Source: Methanosarcina barkeri str. Wiesmoor
GTDB lineage: Archaea; Halobacteriota; Methanosarcinia; Methanosarcinales; Methanosarcinaceae
Assembly: GCF_000969985.1 (NCBI RefSeq)
Contig: NZ_CP009526.1
Span: 1,240,001-1,304,000, forward strand
DNA: 64,000 nucleotides
Reading direction: 5' to 3'
The notes beneath the pieces are model-generated. The model was given only the letters and a program-made list of their open reading frames with translations, ran no database searches and was not told where the DNA came from. Numbering within the stretch: the stretch's first letter is position 1; each line of letters begins with the position of its first letter. Position numbers and translations under genes: made by a program. Below, one piece after another: positions 1-7,898 of this stretch.

Positions 1-75
1 GCCGGAAAACCATTGTCATCAATTGCGGAGAATGTGATTCGGGGTATTCCTTGTAGAAAAATGAAGAAAAATAGT
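1..75 (+). pseudogene. 5' fragment of a second secretion-ATPase gene
   Basis: The first ~50 bases match positions about 2614-2664, inside the 5' part of the intact secretion ATPase gene, with a handful of substitutions. The match fades after a short deletion near base 55, and the reading frame soon closes. It is a relic of a second copy of the ATPase gene, cut by the window edge. Two fragments of the partner membrane-protein gene (2035-2285 and 12155-12264) follow in the same order and orientation. Confidence 0.75.
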
Positions 76-133
76 TGACAAAGTTACTTTATTTGTAAAC
101 TGAGCATTGTATGAAATCCGATTTTACTATTTT

Positions 134-267
134 TTAATGTTGTACTGGTTCTGTAAATCTTATACAGAATTCAGTTCCAGAATCTCTTTTTAACTCAACT
201 TCGTTCCCTAACTGATCTACCAGGTTTTTCACTAACTGTAATCCAAGAGGAATTTGATGATCTAAAT
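134..267 (-). pseudogene. C-terminal fragment of a sensor histidine kinase
   Basis: Read on the minus strand, this stretch encodes about 43 residues ending at a TAA at 134-136. It contains IPLGLQLVKNLVDQL, then ELKRDSGTEF and IRFTE. This is the G2-box end of a HATPase_c domain as found in the many Methanosarcina sensor kinases. No start codon or upstream kinase sequence remains in frame, so it is a truncated relic rather than a gene. Confidence 0.7.
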
Positions 268-448
268 ATGCACGTTTTTAGTCCTTGTATTACGTCATTT
301 TGAGAGCACACATCCCGGATAAGTATCTGCCTTACTCATGAATTAGGTTTAAAATTAGCACATTACTATGGTGTTTCATTACCCATTTAGCCAAGTTAAA
401 GTTTTGTTTATGGGATGATTTTCAGCATCCATGCAAAAATATAACATG

Positions 449-550
449 TTATACAATTGTTGCTGTTATGCAATTGTTGCTGTTATGCAGTTTTTGCTGT
501 TATGCAATTGTTGCTGTTATGCAATTGCTGATGTTATGCAATTGTTGATG
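449..550. repeat. 17-bp tandem repeat, six units
   Basis: Six head-to-tail units of ttatgcaattgttgctg start at 449, 466, 483, 500, 517 and 534, with one to three differences between units. The unit length is not a multiple of three, so the array is not a protein repeat. It overlaps the 3' end of the small minus-strand ORF at 500-721. Confidence 0.95.
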
Positions 551-721
551 TGCTATATTTTGATCTTGTGAGCTGCAGATGAGAGCTGTCTGCAGCTCTT
601 TAGGAGATCTGTCTGGAAGTACCAGTGTATCGATTGAGAAAGAGGTTACTTCTTGAGATGAAGCTTTTTTTACCGAAAATGAGAGTTGTGCGGATCTGGG
701 AACATTTTTGGAATCGATCAC
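500..721 (-). CDS. small hypothetical protein (73 aa)
   Basis: I do not recognise this protein. The ORF begins with GTG preceded by a good Shine-Dalgarno motif (GGAGGT, about five bases upstream on the minus strand), and AT-rich promoter-like DNA lies beyond it. The product is Ser/Gln/Thr-rich with no membrane segment or known motif. Its last residues are encoded by the 17-bp tandem array, so the natural stop may have been lost or moved by repeat expansion. The ribosome site is the main argument for a real gene; a decayed gene is also possible. Confidence 0.35.
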   Translation of the reverse strand: MIDSKNVPRSAQLSFSVKKASSQEVTSFSIDTLVLPDRSPKELQTALICSSQDQNIAHQQLHNISNCITATIA

Positions 722-1255
722 TTGATACCTCCAAAATATAAATAAACAATGTTCATTATATATTTATTGGATGTATTCTATATATTTTTATTTTAACTAT
801 TTAGTTATTAGTTTCGTGGGGTTATTGGCAGGAATGAAACTATCCAAAGCAGAATAAAAATTAAAAAAGTAAGTTCCTGGAAGTCTCTTAATGAAGCCCG
901 TGGGCACCAAATCAAAACTTGACAAAATCAAAGGTGAGAATCAGTACGATTCTCTGAGGTGCATCAGGCTGAATCAAGCGCGATGAGTGATTATACCACC
1001 GTTTTTCAGTCCAATTGTGTGAGCTCTCTCAAGATTAACTAAGTTTAATTTTAAGACACTCTTTCTGATTAAAAACTGACTCTGTAAACATAGAACGATT
1101 CCAAAGAACCCCAGTAATGGCCGAAAAAAATAACTGATCAAATATGGAGTTTGAAGGAATTATTCACGTTCAGGGGTCCTGTTCAATAATAACCTGTGGA
1201 TACAATCTGAAATAATATATAAGAAATAATTATATAAATAATTCATATAAAAAGT
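722..1255. other. gene-free stretch upstream of the MarC-family gene
   Basis: I see no ORF with a ribosome site and no recognisable gene remnant here. The only structure is a small hairpin-like gaatc/gattc pair near 930-945. The last 50 bases (1211-1241) hold two TATA-like stretches that probably drive the gene at 1271. Confidence 0.5.
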
Positions 1256-1270
1256 AGGTAGGGGAAATAA

Positions 1271-1909
1271 GTGATAACTGGAAACATCGGGTTTTTAATC
1301 CACGTTTTCACAATTATCTTCGTTGTTGTCAACCCTATCAGTGGAGTGGTGACTTTCATCTCTTTGACCAGCAAGATGAGGGATGAGGAAAAAAACGAAA
1401 TCGCAAAAAAGTCAGTCATACTTGCGTGCGTAATTGCCTTATTTTTTGCAATTGCAGGAGATATCATACTTAACCTGTTCAGCATTAGCGTTGATTCACT
1501 GCGGATTGCAGGAGGAATCCTGCTTTTCAGCATTGCTTTTGATATGATGCATGCTAAGATCTCAAAGGGGAGAATTACTGAAGAAGAGATTTCTCACTCT
1601 CAGGAGCGAGAAGACATCTGGATCTTCCCGATAAGCCTTCCGCTTCTGACAGGACCCGGTACGATCAGTACAGTGATTGTCCTGATGGGAGGAACAGGAG
1701 CAATTGTGCAAAAAATAATAATTCTTGTATCAATCACACTGGCGTTCATTATCTGCTATTACATCTTCCAATTCTCCAGGATGATTCACAAGCTGATAGG
1801 ATATAATGGGATGCTGGTCTTTACAAGGCTGATGGGTCTTTTGCTTGCTGCTCTTGCAGTGGATTTAATTGTTAAAGGTATACTAAATATATACCAGTTA
1901 ACAATTTGA
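1271..1909 (+). CDS. MarC family integral membrane protein
   Basis: A 212-residue, very hydrophobic protein with about six membrane segments. The N-terminal VVNPISG motif and the two-times-three-helix layout are those of the MarC/UPF0056 family (COG2095). Members are inner-membrane proteins once linked to multiple antibiotic resistance, with no settled transport substrate. The GTG start at 1271 has a Shine-Dalgarno-like AGGTAGGGG just upstream (1256-1264), and TATA-like sequence lies at 1211-1241. The stop codon falls inside a strong hairpin, so the gene is probably monocistronic. Length is normal for the family. The family call is firm; the physiological role is unknown. Confidence 0.9.
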   Translation: MITGNIGFLIHVFTIIFVVVNPISGVVTFISLTSKMRDEEKNEIAKKSVILACVIALFFAIAGDIILNLFSISVDSLRIAGGILLFSIAFDMMHAKISKGRITEEEISHSQEREDIWIFPISLPLLTGPGTISTVIVLMGGTGAIVQKIIILVSITLAFIICYYIFQFSRMIHKLIGYNGMLVFTRLMGLLLAALAVDLIVKGILNIYQLTI

Positions 1910-1936
1910 GACAGTCAGTTTTGCATGCTGTCTCAA
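1906..1936 (+). terminator. hairpin at the MarC-family stop codon
   Basis: A perfect nine-base inverted repeat, ttgagacag (1906-1914) and ctgtctcaa (1928-1936), brackets a 13-base loop and overlaps the TGA stop. It is a likely transcription terminator or 3'-end stabiliser, although no long T-run follows. Confidence 0.55.
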
Positions 1937-2034
1937 AACTCAACATATTTCTCTACACTTCTTAATGTTCCATAATTGCCCAGTTTCCGGGCTTCTACAT
2001 ATCATTTTGAAATCAAATGTCTCAGGTAAGGTAT

Positions 2035-2285
2035 TTGTGGGAATGAATATCAATTATATTCTCTACTTGATTTCCATACTAATCTTACTGTTCCTTGTAG
2101 CTCTCCTGCCTGCGGTTACAGTTGTAAGAATGAAGCCTAATAATAGACCTTAAATAATAGACCTTAAAATAATAAACCTTAAAATAATAAACCTTAAAAT
2201 AATAAACCTTAAAATAATAGACCTTAAAATAATAGACTTATCTTCTTTTGCGACGAATTTTTCTCGTCTCTTTCAGCTCTATTTT
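2035..2285 (+). pseudogene. middle fragment of a second TadC/FlaJ-like gene
   Basis: Translation of 2052-2150 gives YILYLISILILL, then VALLPAVTVV and MKP. This matches the intact membrane-protein gene at about 6060-6160 almost residue for residue. Beyond an inserted tandem array, similarity to 6160-6215 resumes near 2240. No start or full frame survives. It is a relic of a duplicated secretion locus. Confidence 0.85.
2139..2241. repeat. 14-15 bp tandem array inside the gene relic
   Basis: About seven units of aataatagacctta(a), some with g to a changes, run head to tail. A single copy of the unit occurs in the intact gene near 6151-6164. The array is therefore an expansion of a coding segment after the gene lost function. 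Confidence 0.95.
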
Positions 2286-2497
2286 TATGGAAGCATCACA
2301 AGATATAAAGTAGTCCGAACTTGATTCTAAAGCCTGTAGACCATTTAAGGTTGATAGTTATCGTAATCCTCTAACGGTTAAACAGCGGTTAAACGCAACT
2401 TTCTCAATAAATTAATATCCCTATTTTCCGATCAGTTGAAAAAACTTAATACACTTAAAGATTAATTAAAAAGTTGATAGGGAAATGGGGGTTTGAT

Positions 2498-5296
2498 TTG
2501 AGTATAAAGGCAAAACTTCAGGATGCTGTCAATGCCCTTAATTATGGCAGTCTTTCCGCACCGGATAAAAAGGAAGAAGAAACCTGCTCTTACCGGATAA
2601 AGCAGACGAAAAGCAGGAAAACCATTATTATCAATTGCAGGGAATGTGATTCTGGTTCTTCCCTTAACGATATATACTGCAGAAAAAATATTCTCGGCAT
2701 CCTTCAAAAAGAGGTTCAGGCCGACTGCCTGGTACTTTCAAGGCTATATGAGCGAGACTACGAAGGAGAAGCCCTTTCTTTACTTTATACTCTTGCAGGT
2801 TTTGAAGGAATCATAACAGCATATGAAAGCGCGGAAAAAGTGCCCAGGGCTTGTACTTTGCCTGAAAAGAAAGGCTGTGAACTGGAGAGAAAAGAGATAA
2901 TTGCTTTTTTTGCTAAAACCGTAGAGGACGATCCTTTAAAAGCCAGGTTGGAAATAAAGCGATTTATTCAGGGAAAAATGCTGAATAAAACCTCAGGCAG
3001 GGCTACAAGGAAAGTTACAGAGAAAACATTAAAAAGAAGCATAACGGAAGGTGCAGAAAAAATCACAGGAAGATTTACGGGGAGAACCTCTGAAAAAATT
3101 ACTAAAAACGTTTCAGAAAAAACTCCCAAAAAGAGTTTTGAAACTCTTCCAGTTTGTAATACTTGTTCCGAGCGTTTTTATCAGATGCTTTATGAAATTG
3201 AAGAAAAACTATCCAGTTTTCCTGAAGTTCCTGTTATTAAAAAATCTGAAACTCGATTTTTATCAAAAGGGCCGGTAAAAGATCCCAAAAACGGAATCGA
3301 GAAAACTATAGAAAAAACAATAGGAAAAATGGCAGGGAACCTTATAAAGGACACATCTGGAGAAGTAGCTCTGGCAGAAATCTCCAGACATTTTCCTTTT
3401 CTGGCAAGTGTAACCCGAAAGGAAAAACTGGAGACTCATAAATGTGACGCAGACGAGCTTTTCGACTACGAAAGCGGTATCAAGCCTCATGTTCGACCTC
3501 CTTTTTCCAGCTCAAGGGTCTATGCAGACGCGCCTGAAAATACCGAATTTCTTGAATGCTACGATATAGACGGTAGGGAGGGCAGGAAACTTGAGGTTTC
3601 GATTTATCGCTACATTGACAGGCCGGAGAAACTTTACATGATCCGGCCTCCAGAGTATAACCTCAGGGAGGAAGACCTCAGGCTGCTTGAAAAAGTCCGG
3701 ATGCGAATGATAAGGCACAGGCCAAAAGACCTTGCCTTTACAGATCCGGTCGTGGCAAGGGAATATTTCAGGCGCATGGCAAAAACGCTTCTGGAAGAAG
3801 AACTGCTCTCAAGCGGGGAAGCCTGCAGCCCTGACGAACTGGAAAGTTATGCCGACCTCCTTGCAAGGTATACTAACGGGCTAGGGATAGTAGAAGACCT
3901 GCTTTCTGATGCCAGGATCACAGATGTGTATATCAATGCCCCTGCCGACAAAAATCCTGTCCATGTTGTGCTGGAAGGAGAAGAGTGTGTAAGTAATGTT
4001 TTTCTCTCGCAGGACGACCTCGATGCCCTGGTCTCTAGGTTCAGGATCATCAGCGGCAGGCCTTTTGGAGAAGCAATCCCTGTGCTGGAACTTAACCTTG
4101 AAGCTTTTGGAGTAAGGGTTTCGGTAATAGGAGACCCTCTCAGTGCAAACGGGCTTGCCTATGCTTTCCGAAAGCATTCCCTTTCACCCTGGACCCTGCC
4201 TAAGCTGATTAATACCGGCTCGGTTTCCCCATATGCAGCCGGACTTTTAAGCTTCCTTATGGATGGGCAGGCTTCAGTTCTGGTCGCAGGAGAAGTTGGA
4301 GCCGGAAAAACCTCTCTGCTGTCTGCCATGCTGCTTGAAATTCCGCAGAAGTACAGGATTCTTACAATCGAAGATACAAATGAGCTCCCTATCGAGAAGC
4401 TTCAGAGCCTGGGATGGAAGGTTCAGGGAATGAGTTCGCAGTCCTCGGTCCTGAAGTCAGGAGCGGAAATGAGCCCTGAAACTGCGCTTCGAGCGGCTCT
4501 TCGCCTTGGGAATTCCGCCCTGGTGCTTGGGGAAGTCCGAGGGGAAGAAGTAAAAGTTCTCTATGAAGCTATGCAAGTTGGAAAAGCCGGAAACTCGGTT
4601 ATCGGAACCATTCACGGTTCATCCACGGAAAACGTATATGAGAGAATCGTACATACACTTGGGGTTCCTCCTGCATCGTTTAAAGCCACAGATGCCGTAA
4701 TTATCTGTTCAGGCATAAGGCTCGAAGGCAGCATGAAAAAACTAAAACGAGTGAGCCGTATCGCAGAAACAACCAGTGCCGTAATCGAAAATCCAGAGCC
4801 TTCTGATATCTTTACGGACATAATGAAATATGATGCCTCTCAGGACTGCTTGCTTGCAGGCAAGGCTCTGGAGCAGGGACAATCCGAGCTTATAGAAAAG
4901 ATTGCCAGAAAATGGGGGATTTCCATAGACAGGGCCTTAAAAAGTATCGAGCTTCGGGCAAGGATAAAAGAAAAAATCGCAGTTGAGGGACTAAAGAAGC
5001 CTTTCCTGCTGGAAGCCGAAGCCGTTAGCCAGGCAAACAACATTTTCTGGCTGCTCTCAGACTCTCTTAATAAATACAAACCGTATGAGGCTGAATATGC
5101 AAATGGAAATAATTCTTCAAATAATCCTGTAGGCGACTCTGCAAATAATCCTTTAGGTAGTTCTGTGAATAGTCCTGCAAGTAATTATGCAGATGATTCG
5201 GAAGCCGGTTGTAGGGATGACATGGAAACTCTTTACAAGCAGTGGGAGACCTGGTTTGAGAACTTTGCCAAAAAAAGTTCGGCTACAGAGAAATAA
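2498..5296 (+). CDS. type II/IV secretion system ATPase (GspE/FlaI/TadA family)
   Basis: This is a cytoplasmic hexameric-type ATPase that should power assembly of a pilus-like or secretion machine with the membrane protein encoded next. The C-terminal half has the family layout: an N2-like domain, then a Walker A GEVGAGKT (about residue 598), an LVLGEVRGEE Walker B/Asp box region and the GTIHGSS His box. The protein (932 aa) is much longer than FlaI or TadA. Residues about 140-290 form a Lys/Thr-rich, low-complexity stretch with repeated EKxxGR-like pieces, followed by a lone CNTC pair. The C-terminal ~60 residues are Asn/Ser-rich. I prefer the TTG at 2498, which has GGGGG six bases upstream; the frame is open from 2474. 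No pilin or prepilin peptidase gene is visible nearby. Confidence 0.88.
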   Translation: MSIKAKLQDAVNALNYGSLSAPDKKEEETCSYRIKQTKSRKTIIINCRECDSGSSLNDIYCRKNILGILQKEVQADCLVLSRLYERDYEGEALSLLYTLAGFEGIITAYESAEKVPRACTLPEKKGCELERKEIIAFFAKTVEDDPLKARLEIKRFIQGKMLNKTSGRATRKVTEKTLKRSITEGAEKITGRFTGRTSEKITKNVSEKTPKKSFETLPVCNTCSERFYQMLYEIEEKLSSFPEVPVIKKSETRFLSKGPVKDPKNGIEKTIEKTIGKMAGNLIKDTSGEVALAEISRHFPFLASVTRKEKLETHKCDADELFDYESGIKPHVRPPFSSSRVYADAPENTEFLECYDIDGREGRKLEVSIYRYIDRPEKLYMIRPPEYNLREEDLRLLEKVRMRMIRHRPKDLAFTDPVVAREYFRRMAKTLLEEELLSSGEACSPDELESYADLLARYTNGLGIVEDLLSDARITDVYINAPADKNPVHVVLEGEECVSNVFLSQDDLDALVSRFRIISGRPFGEAIPVLELNLEAFGVRVSVIGDPLSANGLAYAFRKHSLSPWTLPKLINTGSVSPYAAGLLSFLMDGQASVLVAGEVGAGKTSLLSAMLLEIPQKYRILTIEDTNELPIEKLQSLGWKVQGMSSQSSVLKSGAEMSPETALRAALRLGNSALVLGEVRGEEVKVLYEAMQVGKAGNSVIGTIHGSSTENVYERIVHTLGVPPASFKATDAVIICSGIRLEGSMKKLKRVSRIAETTSAVIENPEPSDIFTDIMKYDASQDCLLAGKALEQGQSELIEKIARKWGISIDRALKSIELRARIKEKIAVEGLKKPFLLEAEAVSQANNIFWLLSDSLNKYKPYEAEYANGNNSSNNPVGDSANNPLGSSVNSPASNYADDSEAGCRDDMETLYKQWETWFENFAKKSSATEK

Positions 5297-5300
5297 TTGT

Positions 5301-5329
5301 CAGAGGGAGAAGTTGCCAGAGGGAGAAGT
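5301..5329 (+). promoter_or_regulatory. duplicated Shine-Dalgarno segment before the TadC-like gene
   Basis: The 13 bases cagagggagaagt occur twice, at 5301-5313 and 5317-5329. The second copy sits directly before ATG 5330. It supplies a good ribosome site and supports that start over the TTG at 5297. Confidence 0.7.
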
Positions 5330-7270
5330 ATGAGCGAAGAGATCAACTGGTATGTGCGAGCCTGTAAAATCACAGCGAGGAAATGGATATGTTTTGTCCC
5401 TGATCCTGCAGCCTTCCGAAGGCGCTGCGAAAAGAGTGTAAGCCGAGAGTACAGGGATGCCCTCAGGTTTACTGGTTATGACCTTGAAGCTTTCGAAACC
5501 GTGCTCTTTTCCTATGTGGGGACCTTTGTAACTTTAATCCTGCTGGTCGGAGTAGATCTTTTCCTGATCCTTTCAAGAAGTTTTGATGCCAGAGTGCTTA
5601 CTATAATGGGAGTCCTGACATTTATCATTCCCCTGCTCGCACTCTATTACCTGAGCGAGTATGTAAAGCTCAGGGCAGGGTTTATGAAAATTTCGTCACT
5701 CGGAGACATTCCTGAGATCCTGAGTTATATAGTCATGTCCATGAAACTTGTTCCTAATCTGGAGCATGCCGTGCTTTTTGCAGCCCGGAACTCCGAAAGG
5801 CCGCTTGCAAAGGACTTGAGAAAACTGGCCTGGGACCTGAACCTAAGGATTTACAGCAGCATGGATGATGCTCTCCTTTCTTTTGCCGACCTGTGGGGAA
5901 GAAATAGCGAATACTTCAAGCGTTCTCTCCACCTTATAAAGAGCTCGACAGCCGAGCCCGACGAAGCACAGAGGGTTATAACCCTGAACCGTGCCCTGGA
6001 CATAAGCCTTGAAGGTACGGAAAGCCTTATGGACGCTTTTGCTGCAAAGCTAAAGACTCCAAGTTATATTCTCTACTCGATTTTCATACTGATTCCGCTC
6101 GCTCTGGTAGCTCTTCTGCCTGCGGTTACAGTTGTAGGAATGAAACCTGAAATAATAGACCTTATCTTCCTCTACGACCTGATTTTCCCGGCTCTGGCTG
6201 CCCTTTACTCTGAATATATTCTTATGCAGAGGCCTGTTGCTTTTACTCCCAGGGAAATTCCGGATTCTCATCCTTACCTTGCAGATATCAAGCAAAAGAA
6301 ACGCTTTGCTTTAATGCTTTCAGTCCTGGTATTCTGCCTTATCGCTCCTCTGGGATATCTCCTGCTGAGGCTAGGAAATCCGGGAGGAATAGTATCAACC
6401 GCGCCCCTTGAAGGATATTTTTCACCTACGCTTCCGCTTATTCTGGGTGGAACAATCGGGATTTCAGTTTACCTCTATTTTTCGGCTGTCCCTTACAAGA
6501 AGATAAGAGATCGAATAAAAAAGATGGAACAGGAATTTGCAGATTCCCTTTTTGTGCTCGGGAGGAGAATTTCGGAAGGGAAAGCCCCGGAAGAAGCTTT
6601 TGCACATACTGCCAGGACTATGGAAGGCTCAAAAATCGGGGAAGCTTTTCAGGAAATTTCAATGAACCTGCTCAGTATGAGGACAAATCTCAAAGCCGCG
6701 ATTTTTGACGAAGATTTCGGAGCCTTCAGGCACGTATATTCAGAAAGAATCCGGAACACAATGCTCCTTTTTACGGAAAGTGTCCACAAAAACCATGAAG
6801 CTGCAGGCGCCTCGATTATAAAGCTTGCAGACCATCTAAAAGAGCTCGGGACAGTCGAGGAACGAATCCGGCGCTCTCTTTACGATGTCACCTCAACAAT
6901 GCGCTCCACAGCTGTGATTTTTGCCCCACTCATTGCAGGAATCACCCTTGCCCTGTCGGAGGTCATTACGAAAATTCTGAGCCAGGTAGCTGAAAGGGTA
7001 AACCGAATTCCTGCCGATATTTCAGAAATGCCTGTTGAAATCGGGCAGGCAGCTTTTTCCCAGTCAATTTCTCCTGACCATTTTCTGCTTGCAATAGGGG
7101 TTTATATTGTCCTGATCAGCGCTATTCTCACCCGCTTTGCAGGTTCGGTGGAATATGGAGGAGACCGGACGCAGTTGAAATACGACCTAGCCTGCATGCT
7201 CCCGATTTCAATTGCGATATTTGCAGTGTCTACCGCAACCTCAAGAATTATCTTCAGGGGACTGGTGTGA
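5330..7270 (+). CDS. TadC/FlaJ-like secretion membrane protein (two T2SF domains)
   Basis: A polytopic membrane protein of 646 residues, the expected partner of the preceding ATPase, forming the inner-membrane platform of a type II/IV pilus-like system. Two T2SF-type cytoplasmic helical regions can be seen (about residues 130-240 and 395-520). Each is followed by paired hydrophobic segments, including YILYSIFILIPLALVALLP and a C-terminal pair. This two-domain plan is that of archaeal FlaJ/GspF2. The ATG at 5330 has its own Shine-Dalgarno motif; the frame is open from 5297, touching the ATPase stop. Fragments of a second copy of this gene occur at 2035-2285 and 12155-12264. Confidence 0.88.
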   Translation: MSEEINWYVRACKITARKWICFVPDPAAFRRRCEKSVSREYRDALRFTGYDLEAFETVLFSYVGTFVTLILLVGVDLFLILSRSFDARVLTIMGVLTFIIPLLALYYLSEYVKLRAGFMKISSLGDIPEILSYIVMSMKLVPNLEHAVLFAARNSERPLAKDLRKLAWDLNLRIYSSMDDALLSFADLWGRNSEYFKRSLHLIKSSTAEPDEAQRVITLNRALDISLEGTESLMDAFAAKLKTPSYILYSIFILIPLALVALLPAVTVVGMKPEIIDLIFLYDLIFPALAALYSEYILMQRPVAFTPREIPDSHPYLADIKQKKRFALMLSVLVFCLIAPLGYLLLRLGNPGGIVSTAPLEGYFSPTLPLILGGTIGISVYLYFSAVPYKKIRDRIKKMEQEFADSLFVLGRRISEGKAPEEAFAHTARTMEGSKIGEAFQEISMNLLSMRTNLKAAIFDEDFGAFRHVYSERIRNTMLLFTESVHKNHEAAGASIIKLADHLKELGTVEERIRRSLYDVTSTMRSTAVIFAPLIAGITLALSEVITKILSQVAERVNRIPADISEMPVEIGQAAFSQSISPDHFLLAIGVYIVLISAILTRFAGSVEYGGDRTQLKYDLACMLPISIAIFAVSTATSRIIFRGLV

Positions 7271-7898
7271 AATAAGAGTTATAGTAAACTGGTGATTACT
7301 ATACATTCATAGACCCTTTGAAAAATGATTAGTTTTTTAAGGTATATTAAATCTTATTTGCCCAATTAAATGTAGTGTCAGCCCTTCCCCCGTTAAGGTA
7401 TATTCATTAAGGATCTATTTGCTGTTTAAAGGACTTAAATACTTTAATTGGTAAATTAAACGTTGATTTTTCCTTACTTTTAACATTAAATTTTGTATGA
7501 ATGAAAAAGATATCAGATGCCTTATTTATAAAGAAACATAAATTGTAAAAGAATAAAGTATTTATCCCGCTCTTTTCTTGATTTAAAAGAGTATTATAGA
7601 TTATTTATCTAAAAAATTGATTTTTAGAGTGTACCTTAATTGGGGAAACTCTAAATGTACACCTATTATCCAAAATAAGCATTGTATACCCTTAGTTTTA
7701 GTACTGATTTGGAAGGACCCTATAATAAGTGAGTAACTTTCTAATAATGTCAAAAGGAAGAGTGAAAATGAGACCCTTCCGGAAAGCCGGAAGGGTAAAT
7801 TATCCAGGGAAGAGTCAGACAAAAGAAAAAAGAGAATTTTTCTATATAACGAAGATTTGAAATCGTTAGAATTACTTTGGCACACCCCTTTCTATTAC
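7271..7898. other. gene-free stretch between convergent genes
   Basis: AT-rich DNA between the secretion locus (plus) and the STAND gene (minus). Apart from the hairpin at 7773-7796 I see no supported gene. A 94-codon minus-strand frame here has no ribosome site, runs through the hairpin and looks accidental. Confidence 0.6.
7773..7796 (-). terminator. perfect hairpin downstream of the STAND gene
   Basis: Ten-base perfect arms (acccttccgg and ccggaagggt) enclose a four-base loop. The hairpin lies about 100 bases beyond the STAND gene stop on the minus strand. The stability suggests a terminator, though the following bases are only moderately T-rich. Confidence 0.55.

Noticed and set aside
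2474-2497. Longer N-terminus of the secretion ATPase from TTG 2474
   Set aside because: No Shine-Dalgarno motif precedes it, while GGGGG is ideally placed for TTG 2498.
7601-7885. 94-codon minus-strand frame after the STAND gene
   Set aside because: It has no ribosome site, runs through a terminator-like hairpin and has no recognisable domain.
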